A stretch of DNA of 64,000 bases from Moraxellaceae bacterium AER2_44_116 (GCA_006546595.1 VIAD01000005.1:124001-188000); one strand, 5' to 3'. Positions 28,552 through 38,976 are shown, counted from the stretch's first letter. Translations and numbers: made by a program. The notes: generated by a model from the sequence alone, not told the origin.

Positions 28552-28992
28552 TTATTTTTGATAGGTATAAAATAGCCACGGCTTTTTGGATGTTGGCAAA
28601 GAGTCATACAACCCTTGCGCCACTTCGTTGTCTAAAGCCGTTGTCCATTGCAACCTAATGGCATTATGACTCAGCGCATAGTCTAAGCAATGATTAATTA
28701 AGGCATTGCCCACACCCTTACGACGCGCAATAGGAAGTGTAAATAAATCATTCATCACCCCGACTTTTGCCACTGCCGTGGATGAAAAAGAGAAATAGAC
28801 GGTCGCAAAACCGACAGCGACATGATCTAGGCGATATAAAAACAGACAGCCCAACGGGCTATGTTCGCCAAATTGGGCAAAAAACTCGCGGTTGCGAACA
28901 TTGGAAATCGAAGAGACTTGATAAAAATCTTGGTATTGCCTCATCAAGCCTAACAGCTCTTCAAAATTATCTTTGGTCACGGCTTCAATCAC
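28552..28992 (-). CDS. GNAT family N-acetyltransferase
   Basis: 146 residues. N-terminal AVTKDNFEELLGLMRQYQDF, then the acetyl-CoA-binding motif A: LPIARRKGVGNALINHCLDY, with R/Q-x-x-G-x-G/A replaced by RRKGVG. The substrate is unknown. Start at the GTG at 28992, with AAGGAAT upstream. On the same strand just downstream of lysS but with a hairpin in between, so it need not share its transcript. Confidence 0.85.
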   Translation of the reverse strand: MIEAVTKDNFEELLGLMRQYQDFYQVSSISNVRNREFFAQFGEHSPLGCLFLYRLDHVAVGFATVYFSFSSTAVAKVGVMNDLFTLPIARRKGVGNALINHCLDYALSHNAIRLQWTTALDNEVAQGLYDSLPTSKKPWLFYTYQK

Positions 28993-29021
28993 GGTTAATT
29001 CCTTTTAAGCTCAGATAAATA

Positions 29022-29043
29022 GGGGGAAGATAAATCATCCCCC
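29022..29043 (-). terminator. Candidate terminator of lysS
   Basis: GGGGGA and TCCCCC form a 6-bp GC-rich stem around a 10-base loop, nine bases past the lysS stop on the minus strand. The following minus-strand sequence has only a weak T-run. Confidence 0.4.
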
Positions 29044-29051
29044 AAGCTACA

Positions 29052-30566
29052 TTACAATGATTCAGGACGCATATGCGGGAACAAAATCACATCCCGAATC
29101 GACGGCGCATTGGTAAATAACATCACCAAACGGTCAATACCAATGCCCTCACCCGCTGTTGGCGGCAATCCGTATTCTAAGGCACGAATATAATCGGCAT
29201 CGTAGTGCATCGCTTCGTCATCGCCCGCGTCTTTTTCGGCCACTTGTTCCATAAAACGGGCGGCTTGGTCTTCTGGGTCATTTAACTCGGAGAAACCATT
29301 GGCAATCTCACGGCCACCAATAAAGAACTCAAAACGGTCGGTAATAAACGGATTATCATCATTACGACGTGCTAATGGCGACACTTCCGCAGGATATTCG
29401 GTAATAAATGTCGGTTGGCGCAGTTTTGTTTCGACCGTTTCTTCAAAAATAATGGTTTGTAATTTGCCTACACCCCAAGATGGTTTCACTTTTTCTTTGA
29501 TGTCTTTTTCAACAATCGCGGCGGCTTGTTCTCTGTCCCACAGTTGCTCACGGGTATATTGCGGGTTATGCAATAAGATCGAATCGACCATGCTGATACG
29601 CGCAAAAGGCGCACCAAAATCATAGACTTCGCCTTGATAATCGACTTCAGTTTTACCCAATACGTCTTGAGCAACGGTTTTTAACATCGCCTCGGTTAAA
29701 TCCATCAAGTCTTTATAATCGGCATAGGCTTGATAAAATTCAATCATGGTAAATTCAGGATTATGACGCGCAGAAACCCCTTCATTACGGAAGTTACGGT
29801 TAATTTCAAACACACGCTCAAAACCACCCACCACTAAACGCTTGAGGTATAACTCAGGTGCGATACGCAAAAACAACGGCATATCCAAAGCATTATGATG
29901 CGTTTCAAACGGCTTAGCGGCTGCACCACCCGGAATGACGTGCATCATGGGTGTTTCCACTTCCATAAAATCCCGAGCGCGTAAGAACCGACGAATACCG
30001 TCAATCACTTCGGCACGAATTTTAAAGGCGTTGCGCGTGTCTTCGTTCATAATCAAATCGACATAACGCTGACGATATTTAATTTCTTGGTCAGACAAAC
30101 CCTTAAACTTATCAGGCAATGGTCGTAACGACTTGGTTAACAAACGAATTTCTTCGATATGTAGCGACAACTCGCCCGTTTTGGTTTTGAAAATATAACC
30201 TTTACCACCGACAATATCGCCAATATCCCACGTTTTGAAATCGGCATAGACCGTTTCGCCGACACTGCCTTGGGCAACATAAAACTGAATACGCCCTGTC
30301 ATGTCTTGCACAGTAATAAAACTGGCTTTACCCATGACACGCTTGAGCATGACCCGACCGGCGATGGAAACATATTGTTTCTCACCTGCTTCTAATTCTT
30401 CTTTGCTGTTATCGGCAAATTGGGTTTGCAAATTTTGAGCATAATGTTGACGACGAAAATCGTTCGGGAACGCTTGGCCTTGAGTACGAATGTCGGCCAA
30501 TTTTTGTTGGCGTAAAGCAATCAGTTCATTTTCGGAAACTTGAACTTCGGGTGTGGGCTGACTCAT
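29052..30566 (-). CDS. lysS: Lysyl-tRNA synthetase, class II
   Basis: 504 residues. An N-terminal OB-fold anticodon-binding domain ([20 protein letters not shown]) is followed by the class II catalytic core: motif 2 in [20 protein letters not shown] and motif 3 in [13 protein letters not shown]. The lysine-specific pattern [20 protein letters not shown] is present. Follows prfB, from which it is separated by a large REP-like hairpin; prfB-lysS is the usual gene pair, the two being transcribed together. Confidence 0.97.
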   Translation of the reverse strand: MSQPTPEVQVSENELIALRQQKLADIRTQGQAFPNDFRRQHYAQNLQTQFADNSKEELEAGEKQYVSIAGRVMLKRVMGKASFITVQDMTGRIQFYVAQGSVGETVYADFKTWDIGDIVGGKGYIFKTKTGELSLHIEEIRLLTKSLRPLPDKFKGLSDQEIKYRQRYVDLIMNEDTRNAFKIRAEVIDGIRRFLRARDFMEVETPMMHVIPGGAAAKPFETHHNALDMPLFLRIAPELYLKRLVVGGFERVFEINRNFRNEGVSARHNPEFTMIEFYQAYADYKDLMDLTEAMLKTVAQDVLGKTEVDYQGEVYDFGAPFARISMVDSILLHNPQYTREQLWDREQAAAIVEKDIKEKVKPSWGVGKLQTIIFEETVETKLRQPTFITEYPAEVSPLARRNDDNPFITDRFEFFIGGREIANGFSELNDPEDQAARFMEQVAEKDAGDDEAMHYDADYIRALEYGLPPTAGEGIGIDRLVMLFTNAPSIRDVILFPHMRPESL

Positions 30567-30595
30567 GATGTTCTCTTAATTTGGCAAATACTGTC

Positions 30596-30669
30596 CCCTC
30601 ACCCCAACCTTCTCCCTTGGGAGAGGGAGCAAAGTCCTCTCTCCCCGAGGGAGAGAGTTAGAGTGAGGG
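30596..30669. repeat. REP-like inverted repeat between prfB and lysS
   Basis: CCCTCACCCCAACCTTCTCCC and the reverse-oriented end with GAGAGTTAGAGTGAGGG are complementary over most of their length, with nested inner pairs such as CTCCCTTGGGAG. This is a common intergenic hairpin class in gammaproteobacteria and could stabilise or end the prfB message. Confidence 0.7.
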
Positions 30670-30681
30670 CTGGAGGGTTGC

Positions 30682-31777
30682 TTACAAACCCATCTTCAAA
30701 GAAGCTTCAATAAACGCGTCTAAATCACCATCTAATACGGTATCAGGACGTGAATGCTCGACATTCGTCCGCAAGTCTTTGACGCGTGATTGGTCGAGTA
30801 CATAGGAGCGAATTTGACTACCCCAACCGTTTTCCGACTTTGTATCTTCTAGAGCTTGTTTGGCGGAATTCTTCTTTAACACTTCCAACTCATACAAACG
30901 GGCGCGCAAGACTTTCCATGCGGTGTCACGGTTAGCATGTTGTGAACGCTCATTTTGACAGGCAACGACTGTACCCGTAGGAATGTGCGTTAACCGTACC
31001 GCTGAGTCCGTTTTGTTAATGTGCTGACCACCTGCACCACTGGCGCGATAGGTGTCTGTACGAACATCCGAAGGATTAATATCAATTTCAATATTATCAT
31101 CGACTTCGGGTGAAACAAACACTGCCGCAAACGAGGTATGACGACCATTACCTGAGTCAAACGGTGATTTACGCACTAAACGATGCACGCCTGTTTCGGT
31201 GCGTAACCAACCAAAGGCGTAATCGCCTTCAACGCGAATAGTGGCACTTTTAATGCCAGCAATTTCACCGTCAGAGACTTCCATCAATTCGCCTTTAAAG
31301 CCGTGACGTTCAATCCAACGTAAATACATCCGTAGCAACATACCTGCCCAATCTTGAGCCTCAGTGCCGCCTGAACCAAACTGAATATCGACAAAACAGT
31401 TATTCATATCCATTTCGCCGCTAAACATACGGCGGAACTCTAAATCAGCGACGAGTTTTTCGGCACTGGCTAACTCGACTTGAACATCGTCCAATAGGCT
31501 TTCGTCATCGACTTCGACCGCCAAATCTAGCATCATTTGAGCATCGCCGACGGAGTACGTGAGTTTATCGAGCACACCAACACTGTTTTCCAGCGCGGAA
31601 CGCTCTTTGCCTAGAGCTTGGGCTTGTTCAGGAACATTCCAAATAGCGGGGTCTTCAAGTTCGCGTAAGACTTCTTCTAAACGCTCTTTCTTCTGGTCGT
31701 AGTCAAAGATACCCCCTGAGCGTTTCTCCACGCTCGATGAGGTCTTTGATGTGTTTGACGTAGGGATTGATTTCCAT
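30682..31777 (-). CDS. prfB: Peptide chain release factor 2, with programmed +1 frameshift
   Basis: RF2, which ends translation at UGA and UAA. The gene starts at the ATG at 31777 and reads 24 codons ([20 protein letters not shown] and RGYL) to an in-frame TGA at 31705-31703. The slip site is canonical: an AGGGGG Shine-Dalgarno-like stretch, then CTTTGA followed by C. A +1 shift at CTT continues with [13 protein letters not shown] and gives about 364 residues in total, like E. coli RF2. The SPF tripeptide ([18 protein letters not shown]) and the GGQ hydrolysis motif ([14 protein letters not shown]) are intact. The slip autoregulates RF2 levels. Confidence 0.96.
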
Positions 31778-31887
31778 GACGGTTTTTTGCAGCTTGTAAA
31801 AGTAAAGGCGGCAATTCTACCCTAAGTCGAGGCGTGATTAAATGCGCGTATAATTATCACGCCGCTAAATAACACGATTATGATTGC

Positions 31888-32652
31888 TTAGCGCGGTTGC
31901 ATACGAATGCCACCATCAACACGAATACACTCACCATTGACATAACCGTTTTCAACAATATAAACAGCCGTATGGGCAATTTCATCAGGACGACCCAAAC
32001 GCTGTGGATTGAGGACAGTCGCAGACAAAGCGGTAATGACATTCGGCTCTAAACTGTCGAACATGGGCGTGTGAATCAAACCCGGGACTATCGTATTAAC
32101 GCGAATGCCATAAGAAGCCAAATCACGGGCAATCGGCAATGTCATACCGACTACACCACCTTTAGACGCACTATACGCCGCTTGGCCGATTTGCCCTTCA
32201 TAAGCGGCGACCGATGCAGTATTGATAATCACACCGCGCTCACCATCGACTAACTCATTTTTAGCCATTTGTTCGGCGGCAAGACGCAACACATTAAACG
32301 TCCCAACGAGATTCACTTGTAATACTTTGTTGAAGTCGGCAAGCGGCAATACACCTTTTTTGCCTAATGTTTTACCCGCATTGCCAATACCCGCGTAGTT
32401 AATACAGATATGAATCGCACCAAAATGCGCGATGGTTTGGTCGATTGCCGCCTGTACCGAGTCTTCATCAGCAACATTGACTTTAACAAACATCACCTGT
32501 GCACCCAAACGTTCAACAACCGCTAAACCAAGCGTTTCATTGAAATCAAAAATCGCTACTTTTGCGCCCAAACTAACAAACTTTTCCACCGTCGCTAGCC
32601 CTAAACCTGATGCACCGCCCGTAATGACAGCAACGCTATGTTCAATTTTCAT
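31888..32652 (-). CDS. SDR dehydrogenase, probable 3-hydroxyacyl-CoA dehydrogenase type II
   Basis: About 254 residues starting at the ATG at 32652, with GGAG 9 bases upstream. Short-chain dehydrogenase: NAD-binding TGGASGLGLAT near the N-terminus, NYAGIGNAGKTLG (a Tyr replaces the usual Asn in NNAG, which here reads NYAG), catalytic Ser in NTASVAAYEG and YSASK. The IPGLI-like VPGLIHTPMFDSLEPNVI and the whole layout match the HSD10/FadB2x group of beta-oxidation enzymes. Substrate not proven. Separate from prfB, with a 110-bp gap. Confidence 0.88.
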   Translation of the reverse strand: MKIEHSVAVITGGASGLGLATVEKFVSLGAKVAIFDFNETLGLAVVERLGAQVMFVKVNVADEDSVQAAIDQTIAHFGAIHICINYAGIGNAGKTLGKKGVLPLADFNKVLQVNLVGTFNVLRLAAEQMAKNELVDGERGVIINTASVAAYEGQIGQAAYSASKGGVVGMTLPIARDLASYGIRVNTIVPGLIHTPMFDSLEPNVITALSATVLNPQRLGRPDEIAHTAVYIVENGYVNGECIRVDGGIRMQPR

Positions 32653-32898
32653 TGTAAAACTCCAGTGAGTGTGTTGATGAGCCAAAAGTTAATACGCACA
32701 TAGAATTCATGTTGATGGATAGACAATATGCTTAACCGCACCATAGTACGAATATTCATTCGCATTCAATTCGCGTTTTATAAAATGACTGAGAAAAAAA
32801 CGCAAATATGCCAAAAAGTAGACAGCAAGAAACCTAAGCCATCAGCTCAAGCTCTTGTTTTTGAGAAACAGTGATTGGATAGAGCAATGATTAACTGT

Positions 32899-34632
32899 TC
32901 AGCCAATGGCCTCTAAATACTCCACCATTAACTGCAATCGGCTTTCGCCTCTAAAGGAATTAACATCTAAACGATACGCTAATAACACTTTTTTCGGGTT
33001 ATTCGGCCAATGAGCAATATCAACATTGAAGGCAATTGCTTCTAAGGCTTGGCCTGTTAAGGGATGTTTGAGTTGTAATTTGAGATGTTTTTCTTTTAAC
33101 ACCCGCTGATCTAAACACTCGAACTCGCCTGTAAATATAGGCTCGGGAAATGCCTGCCCCCACGGCCCACTGCGGCGTAATAACTGTGCTAATTCGAGGG
33201 TAAAATATTGCGCTTCTAATTCGCCATCTGTGGCTAAAGCCGCCGTTAAATGCTCAACAGTAGCGACCTTTTTGATGACTTGAGTAAACGCTTGTTGAAA
33301 AATATCAAAGTTAGCGCGTGGAATTGTCATTCCTGCCGCCATCGCATGGCCACCAAAATGAGTAATTAAGCCTGCATATTGCGTCGCTACCAATTCAATA
33401 GCATCACGAATATGAATACCACTGATTGAACGAGCAGAACCTTTAATAAAGTCCCCCTTGTCATCCGCAGGGGCAAACACAATACTGGGGCGATGAAATT
33501 TTTCTTTTAGTCGACCTGCAACAATACCAATCACGCCTTGATGCCAATCTTCATTAAATAACACAATTGCAGGCGGTAGATTTTCGGCGGTCCACTCAAG
33601 ATGAGTTAATAATTGGAGAGCTTCTTCTTGCATTGTGCCTTCAATGCTACGGCGTTCAACGTTCATGCTATCGAGTTCTTCGGCAAACTGTTGCGCCAAA
33701 ACGGGAGAACTTGTTAACAAACACTCAATGCCATGCGACATATCATCCAACCGCCCTGCCGCATTTAATCGCGGGGCTACGCTAAAACCTAAGTCTATCG
33801 CTTGAAGACTAGCTGGCTCGCGTCCTGCCACTTTTAATAAGGCTTTAATGCCTTCACGACATTTGCCCGCACGAATACGATCTAAACCTTGTGACACTAA
33901 AATACGGTTGTTGCCATCCAATTGCACGACATCGGCGACCGTGCCTAATGCCACTAAATCTAAAAAATCAGCCATCACAGGCATCGGTTTATCGGCAAAC
34001 CAGCCAATGCTTTTCAGATGAGAACACAAAGCCGCCATGACATAAAATGCCACGCCCACACCTGCAATATTTTTACTGGGAAAAGGACAGTTTGGCTGGT
34101 TGGGGTTGATAATCGCATCGGCAATAGGTAAGTTTTTACCAGTGAGATGATGATCGGTAATCAGAACCTTTACCCCTGCTTCTTTCGCTCGCTCTACCCC
34201 TTCCCGACTGGAAATCCCGTTATCGACGGTAATAATGATATCGGGCTGTTTGTCTATAATGGCAACATCCACAATCTCTGGCGTTAAACCATAACCAAAC
34301 TTAAAACGATTCGGCACAAGATAATCAACGTGTTTTGCTCCCATTGCCCGTAATGCTAACACCACTAAGGCAGTACTGGTTGCGCCATCCGCGTCAAAAT
34401 CCCCGACAATCACCATGCGTTGTTGCTGTTGTAATGCTGCTGTCAGCAAAGCAATCGCTTGTGGCATACCTAAAAACTGGTGTGGTAAGGCTAAATTTTT
34501 CAGTAAATGTTGAACTTCATCGGGTGACTGCACGCCACGCGCCGCGTAAATACGGGCTAAGACAGGATGAAGTGCGTGTAAGTCCGCAGGAATCACAGGA
34601 ACTACACGCGCTTTTAATTGTTTGGCTGTCAT
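32899..34632 (-). CDS. recJ: Single-stranded-DNA-specific exonuclease RecJ
   Basis: 5'-3' exonuclease on single-stranded DNA in recombination and mismatch repair. 577 residues. DHH motifs are in place: VIVGDFDADGATSTA, ITVDNGISS, LITDHHLTG, and the DHHA1 motif with GGHAMAAGMTI. It is followed by the OB-fold C-terminal region. As in Pseudomonas it lies in the recJ/thrC/hom neighbourhood, but here an endonuclease gene is inserted between recJ and thrC. Confidence 0.95.
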   Translation of the reverse strand: MTAKQLKARVVPVIPADLHALHPVLARIYAARGVQSPDEVQHLLKNLALPHQFLGMPQAIALLTAALQQQQRMVIVGDFDADGATSTALVVLALRAMGAKHVDYLVPNRFKFGYGLTPEIVDVAIIDKQPDIIITVDNGISSREGVERAKEAGVKVLITDHHLTGKNLPIADAIINPNQPNCPFPSKNIAGVGVAFYVMAALCSHLKSIGWFADKPMPVMADFLDLVALGTVADVVQLDGNNRILVSQGLDRIRAGKCREGIKALLKVAGREPASLQAIDLGFSVAPRLNAAGRLDDMSHGIECLLTSSPVLAQQFAEELDSMNVERRSIEGTMQEEALQLLTHLEWTAENLPPAIVLFNEDWHQGVIGIVAGRLKEKFHRPSIVFAPADDKGDFIKGSARSISGIHIRDAIELVATQYAGLITHFGGHAMAAGMTIPRANFDIFQQAFTQVIKKVATVEHLTAALATDGELEAQYFTLELAQLLRRSGPWGQAFPEPIFTGEFECLDQRVLKEKHLKLQLKHPLTGQALEAIAFNVDIAHWPNNPKKVLLAYRLDVNSFRGESRLQLMVEYLEAIG

Positions 34633-34739
34633 AACAAAAATAACTACAAGTATTAAAAATAAGACAGCTAGTGTAGCGATAGTTCAATGGCGCAGAAAGT
34701 AAGATTTATTTGATTGACGACCGCTTTAGTCGCTAGGTT

Positions 34740-34869
34740 CTGTTGACGTTGGCTGAAATTACCCTTCGACTCCGCTCAGGGAGCATTTTTCCGCTGGCTG
34801 AGCGGAGTCGAAGCCAAGCCTCATTTTTAAATCTTTTAGCGAAAAAACTAAATTTAAAAACGTCAACAG
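34740..34869. repeat. Inverted-repeat-bounded segment containing REP copy 4
   Basis: The segment is bounded by perfect 11-bp inverted repeats, CTGTTGACGTT (34740-34750) and AACGTCAACAG (34859-34869). Inside is a REP-like hairpin with the 16-bp arms CTTCGACTCCGCTCAG (34764-34779) and CTGAGCGGAGTCGAAG (34798-34813), then CCAAGCCT. Its right end is 3 bp from the stop codon of the endonuclease gene. It looks like a small mobile or recombinational element with no coding capacity. Confidence 0.6.
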
Positions 34870-34872
34870 ACT

Positions 34873-36072
34873 CTAAGCCAGCAATGACGCTTCTGTATCA
34901 AAAAACGCGTTATTTATTTCGATCAGGGCTACATCAGCAACTTTTTTAACGCCAATACCACACTCAATCATCATCTCAACTAACTCATAACCGTCAACCA
35001 AACGCACATCATATAGATTGAGACTTTTAACATACTCTTCCGCACCTTCCGTAAACTTAGAAGTCGTAATGAATACTCCAATTTTGGCGCGATGTGGGTC
35101 TAATGCGCCGACAAAACGCTGTACCTCTGGGCGTTGTACGGAGTTAGTGGTATATCGCTTTGACTGTACATAGTGAATGACATTACCGCGAATACGGTCG
35201 TATTTAGTGACAATGCCATCAATACCCCCATCTCCCGATTGGCCTTGTTGTTTGAGGTGTTTTTTAAACTCACTCAGGGGTTGGCCTTCATACAATAAAT
35301 GTCCCAAAATCAACACGGATAATTCTTCAAATTGCTTGGGGGTAATGACTTTAATTTTGGCCAGTAAATCTTCACGAAGCTTTTTATTTTGCTCTGCTAT
35401 CATGCTCGGAATATTGTTGATTGATGATTTTTTTCGCTGAGATTCGCTTTCACCTCCTAATAAACTCACACAATGGAGGATTGCACTAGTAACTTGTAAC
35501 TTTTTAACTGCGTCTAAGTCAACATCCTCTTTTTTCATGTCATAGACGCGAAAGAAACTCAAACGACACTCTATTTCCTTAATATATTCGTTTAAAAAAC
35601 CATCTCCTTTTTCTCCGTAGATCCTCTTATTTTCATCTTTTTCAAAGTTTACTCTTGAGAACTTACGCACACCTTCATGTTGTCTATGCCATATCGAAAA
35701 AGGGACACATAATTCATGACCAACTTTAAAGTGAATATAATCTATAAAAAAATCTGTGGCCATCATCTCTATAAACGATATTCTCTTATTATGGATTTTT
35801 AATAAAAAGCCCCTTCCATAGTCTGTAATACTAAAATCTTTACTAAAACTTCTAGGTCTATCATTTGTATTTATAATATAAGCAGAATCTAACATTTCTC
35901 TTGCTGCAGATATTAAATCTTTAAGATCAACTTCATAGCTCTCTGGTAACTCATCAGCAAATACTCCTTTTAAATACGTGAATGCGCGCTTTTCATTTAA
36001 ATGTTCTTTTTCAAGAGTAGCATTTGCCAACTCATACAAAACACGTTCAAAAGCAGGATAACTTACCGTCAT
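34873..36072 (-). CDS. Mrr-like restriction endonuclease domain protein
   Basis: About 400 residues. The C-terminal third is a PD-(D/E)xK nuclease of the Mrr type: SGDGGIDGIVTKYDR and HYVQSKRYT supply the D and Q-x-K catalytic residues, followed by FVGALDPHRAKIGVFITTSKF. The N-terminal 270 residues are basic, AT-rich in codon use and unrecognised. Start at the ATG at 36072 with AGGA upstream; earlier in-frame starts lack a site. It is the only gene between recJ and thrC, next to an inverted-repeat element, so probably acquired. Likely target is foreign or modified DNA; inferred. Confidence 0.8.
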   Translation of the reverse strand: MTVSYPAFERVLYELANATLEKEHLNEKRAFTYLKGVFADELPESYEVDLKDLISAAREMLDSAYIINTNDRPRSFSKDFSITDYGRGFLLKIHNKRISFIEMMATDFFIDYIHFKVGHELCVPFSIWHRQHEGVRKFSRVNFEKDENKRIYGEKGDGFLNEYIKEIECRLSFFRVYDMKKEDVDLDAVKKLQVTSAILHCVSLLGGESESQRKKSSINNIPSMIAEQNKKLREDLLAKIKVITPKQFEELSVLILGHLLYEGQPLSEFKKHLKQQGQSGDGGIDGIVTKYDRIRGNVIHYVQSKRYTTNSVQRPEVQRFVGALDPHRAKIGVFITTSKFTEGAEEYVKSLNLYDVRLVDGYELVEMMIECGIGVKKVADVALIEINNAFFDTEASLLA

Positions 36073-36100
36073 TATTTTCAAGTCCTTTCGTGTTTTTATT

Positions 36101-36139
36101 ACCTTGCAGATTCAACCCATTAAACCTGCAAGGTTTTTT
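36101..36139 (+). terminator. Strong hairpin followed by T-run, 3' of thrC
   Basis: ACCTTGCAG and CTGCAAGGT form a perfect 9-bp stem followed by T residues in the + direction; on the minus strand only a weak T-run follows. It lies between the endonuclease start and the thrC stop. It may insulate thrC from the inserted gene, but its best orientation opposes both, so its role is uncertain. Confidence 0.55.
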
Positions 36140-36144
36140 ACAAC

Positions 36145-37296
36145 TTAAGCACCCATCGATTTCAAAATGCTGTCACGCACTTGTGACAAATTCGCATCAA
36201 TGGTCAACAACGTCGCGCTGTTAGTACATTGTTGAATCGCCGTATCAGGGTCTTTCAAACCATTACCCGTTAACGTACAAACAATGGTTGAACCTTCAGG
36301 AATACGGCCATTTTTAATGTCACGCATCGCGCCACCCAAAGAAGCAGCCGATGCAGGCTCACAGAAAATACCTTCGTACATCGACAACATGCGTTGTGCA
36401 TCTAGAATTTCTTGGTCGCCTAACTCATCAAACCAACCACCCGACTCTTCTTTCACTTTCCACGCCTGTTCCCAGCTTTGTGGATTACCAATACGAATAG
36501 CGGTAGCAATCGTTTCAGGATTAGCCACTGCACCGCCACGCATAAACGGCGCAGAACCTGCCGCTTGATAACCAATCATTTTGGGACGGCTACCAATCAT
36601 CGGGCCACCCGCAAAACGGCAATGACCATTGCAGAACGAACAAGAATCCGTCACTTTATGGCCAGCAGGTGTCGAATATTCACAATAGCCAATCCAATGT
36701 GCTGTAATGTTTCCTGCATTACCGACAGGTAAACAATGATAATCTGGCGCACGACCTAGCTCTTCGACAATTTCAAAGGCTGCTGTTTTTTGGCCTTGTA
36801 AGCGATACGGATTAACGGAGTTTACAATGGTCACAGGGGCTTCTTTCGCCACTTGTTTCACTAACTCCATACCATCATCAAAGTTGCCACGAATTTGTAA
36901 AGTGATTGCACCGTACATCATCGCTTGCGCCAATTTTCCCATCGCAATTTTGCCTTCAGGAATCAACACAAACGCTTTAATGCCAGCACGCGCTGCATAG
37001 GCTGCCGCTGCGGCTGAGGTATTACCTGTAGAAGCGCAAATAACGGCTTGGCTACCTTCTTCAACCGCTTTGGTGACAGCCATCGTCATACCACGGTCTT
37101 TAAATGAACCCGTTGGATTTAAGCCTTCGTATTTAATATAAATATCGACATCTTTACCCAACAAGCGTGGAATATTTTTTAGCCGAATGAGTGGCGTATT
37201 ACCTTCACCTAAAGAAATAATGCGTGTGTCATCGGAAATAGGTAAATAATCACGGTATTTATTGATGAGGCCAGTATAACGATTCCCAACAGTCAT
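36145..37296 (-). CDS. thrC: Threonine synthase
   Basis: PLP enzyme converting O-phosphohomoserine to threonine. 383 residues, the short class (about 380-470 in Pseudomonas types). The PLP lysine is in [17 protein letters not shown], and the SGNTSAAA and substrate regions ([20 protein letters not shown] and [15 protein letters not shown]) are present. Downstream of hom by 66 bp on the same strand, the conserved hom-thrC order. Confidence 0.96.
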   Translation of the reverse strand: MTVGNRYTGLINKYRDYLPISDDTRIISLGEGNTPLIRLKNIPRLLGKDVDIYIKYEGLNPTGSFKDRGMTMAVTKAVEEGSQAVICASTGNTSAAAAAYAARAGIKAFVLIPEGKIAMGKLAQAMMYGAITLQIRGNFDDGMELVKQVAKEAPVTIVNSVNPYRLQGQKTAAFEIVEELGRAPDYHCLPVGNAGNITAHWIGYCEYSTPAGHKVTDSCSFCNGHCRFAGGPMIGSRPKMIGYQAAGSAPFMRGGAVANPETIATAIRIGNPQSWEQAWKVKEESGGWFDELGDQEILDAQRMLSMYEGIFCEPASAASLGGAMRDIKNGRIPEGSTIVCTLTGNGLKDPDTAIQQCTNSATLLTIDANLSQVRDSILKSMGA

Positions 37297-37362
37297 GGTG
37301 TTTCTCTCTAAACAGTGTATCTTAATCTCTCTAACATTCAGGTTAGCAGAGAGTGTCTCAAA

Positions 37363-38667
37363 TTAAGCGTCTAAGGTTTCTAAACGAATACGAACCACAG
37401 GCGCGACAATATCAGCCAAGGCTTCTAAACTACCAATCGCACGATTCATTTCACGCTCAAGTACAGGCTTGGTCAAAATAATGACAGGCACAGTACCCGC
37501 TTCATGCAACGGCTTTTGTAGAATCGCTTCAATGCTAATGTCGTTATCACTTAAAATACGGGTTACATCAGCTAACACGCCTGATTTATCGTTCGCTTGC
37601 AAACGCAAATAATAGGCCGTTTTGATTGCTTCAACCGACAAAATGGGCGTATCCGCTAAGGAGTCTGGTTGAAATGCTAAGTGTGGGACAGCACAACGAT
37701 TTTCGACCGTGAACGAACGCACAATATCAACAATATCCGCAACAATCGCCGAGCCTGTAGGCCCTGCACCCGCACCCGAACCATAATACAAGGTTGAACC
37801 TACGGCATCGGATTGTACTAATACCGCATTTTTTACGCCGTTAACATTGGCGATTAAACGCTCTTGGGGAATGAGAGTGGGGTGAACACGTAACTCAATG
37901 CCGTCTTTAGTGCGACGCGCAATACCCAAATGTTTAATACGATAGCCCAACTCTTCGGCATAACTGACATCAATACGCGTCAACTTGCTAATACCTTCGA
38001 TATACACTTTGTCAAACTGCAAAGGAATACCAAACGCTAACGAAGCTAAAATCGTGAGTTTGTGCGCGGCATCAATACCTTCAACATCAAATGTCGGATC
38101 AGCTTCGGCATAACCTAAGGCTTGGGCTTCTTGTAAAACATCCGCAAAATCTCGGCCTTTCTCACGCATCTCGCTGAGAATAAAATTACCCGTACCGTTG
38201 ATAATGCCCGCCAACCAATCAATCCGATTAGCCGACAAACCTTCACGTAATACTTTAATAATCGGCACACCGCCTGCAACCGCCGCTTCAAAGGCAACAA
38301 ATACGCCTTTGGCTTCGGCAGCGGAAAAAATTTCATTACCGTATTGTGCTAATAAGGCTTTGTTAGCGGTGACAACATGTTTGCTATTGGCAATCGCTTG
38401 TAATACCAATTCGCGTGCCGTAGTTGTACCACCCATCACTTCGACAACAATATCAATCTCAGGGTCATTAGCAACCGCGAAAATATCGCGACTAACGGTT
38501 ATGCCTGCTAAGTTGTATTGCGGATAGTCACGACGAACGCCGACATGGGTCACGACAATATCGCGGCCTGTTCGACGACTAATTTCTGCCGCATTTGCTT
38601 GCAGTAAGTTCAATGCACCGCCACCGACTGTTCCCAGTCCTACAATGCCAATTTTGACCGATTTCAC
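37363..38667 (-). CDS. hom: Homoserine dehydrogenase
   Basis: Reduces aspartate semialdehyde to homoserine. I start at the GTG at 38667 (AGGTGATAGG upstream), so the protein begins VKSVKIGIVGLGTVGGG and has about 434 residues, the typical length. The Rossmann GLGTVG, the AAVAGGVPIIKVLREG block, GTGNFIL and the ACT domain at the C-terminus (LRLQANDKSGVLADVTRIL) show it is the ACT-bearing, threonine-feedback-sensitive form. A longer frame starts at 38742 but adds residues unlike family members. Confidence 0.95.
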   Translation of the reverse strand: MKSVKIGIVGLGTVGGGALNLLQANAAEISRRTGRDIVVTHVGVRRDYPQYNLAGITVSRDIFAVANDPEIDIVVEVMGGTTTARELVLQAIANSKHVVTANKALLAQYGNEIFSAAEAKGVFVAFEAAVAGGVPIIKVLREGLSANRIDWLAGIINGTGNFILSEMREKGRDFADVLQEAQALGYAEADPTFDVEGIDAAHKLTILASLAFGIPLQFDKVYIEGISKLTRIDVSYAEELGYRIKHLGIARRTKDGIELRVHPTLIPQERLIANVNGVKNAVLVQSDAVGSTLYYGSGAGAGPTGSAIVADIVDIVRSFTVENRCAVPHLAFQPDSLADTPILSVEAIKTAYYLRLQANDKSGVLADVTRILSDNDISIEAILQKPLHEAGTVPVIILTKPVLEREMNRAIGSLEALADIVAPVVRIRLETLDA

Positions 38668-38723
38668 CCTATCACCTATGTTTTCAAAGCCCACAAGCAG
38701 CAATTTGCCACGTTTTTTGAGAT

Positions 38724-38818
38724 GACTTATGCAATGCACCACATTAAACGCATTTTATGAACATAAAACCGCCAAAAGCGGTTGTAATGTGAACAAATCA
38801 GCGTTTATCGCATAAGTC
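38724..38818. repeat. Dispersed ~95-bp element with inverted ends (copy 3)
   Basis: Begins GACTTATGC and ends GCATAAGTC, perfect inverted ends; the interior contains ACCGCCAAAAGCGGT, another strong inverted repeat. Read from the right it shares ordered blocks with the elements near cpdA and nudF. It fills much of the 309-bp gap between hom and dsbC, which otherwise shows no gene. Confidence 0.65.
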
Positions 38819-38976
38819 TTAGAAGTAGAGTGATGATATAACGGTTTGAAGATAAAATGTACCGTCTAGTGACAATGTACAACGGGAAAACAGCGTAAAA
38901 AGACAGGATTAAGACGAAGCTTTGTGCAAGGGGAATGAAGATAGCAATCCTCACCCCCTCTGACATCAACGAAACA

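Noticed and set aside
38668..38742. Longer homoserine dehydrogenase start
   Set aside because: The extra residues precede the Rossmann start in an unconserved way; GTG at 38667 has a good ribosome-binding site and gives the usual length.
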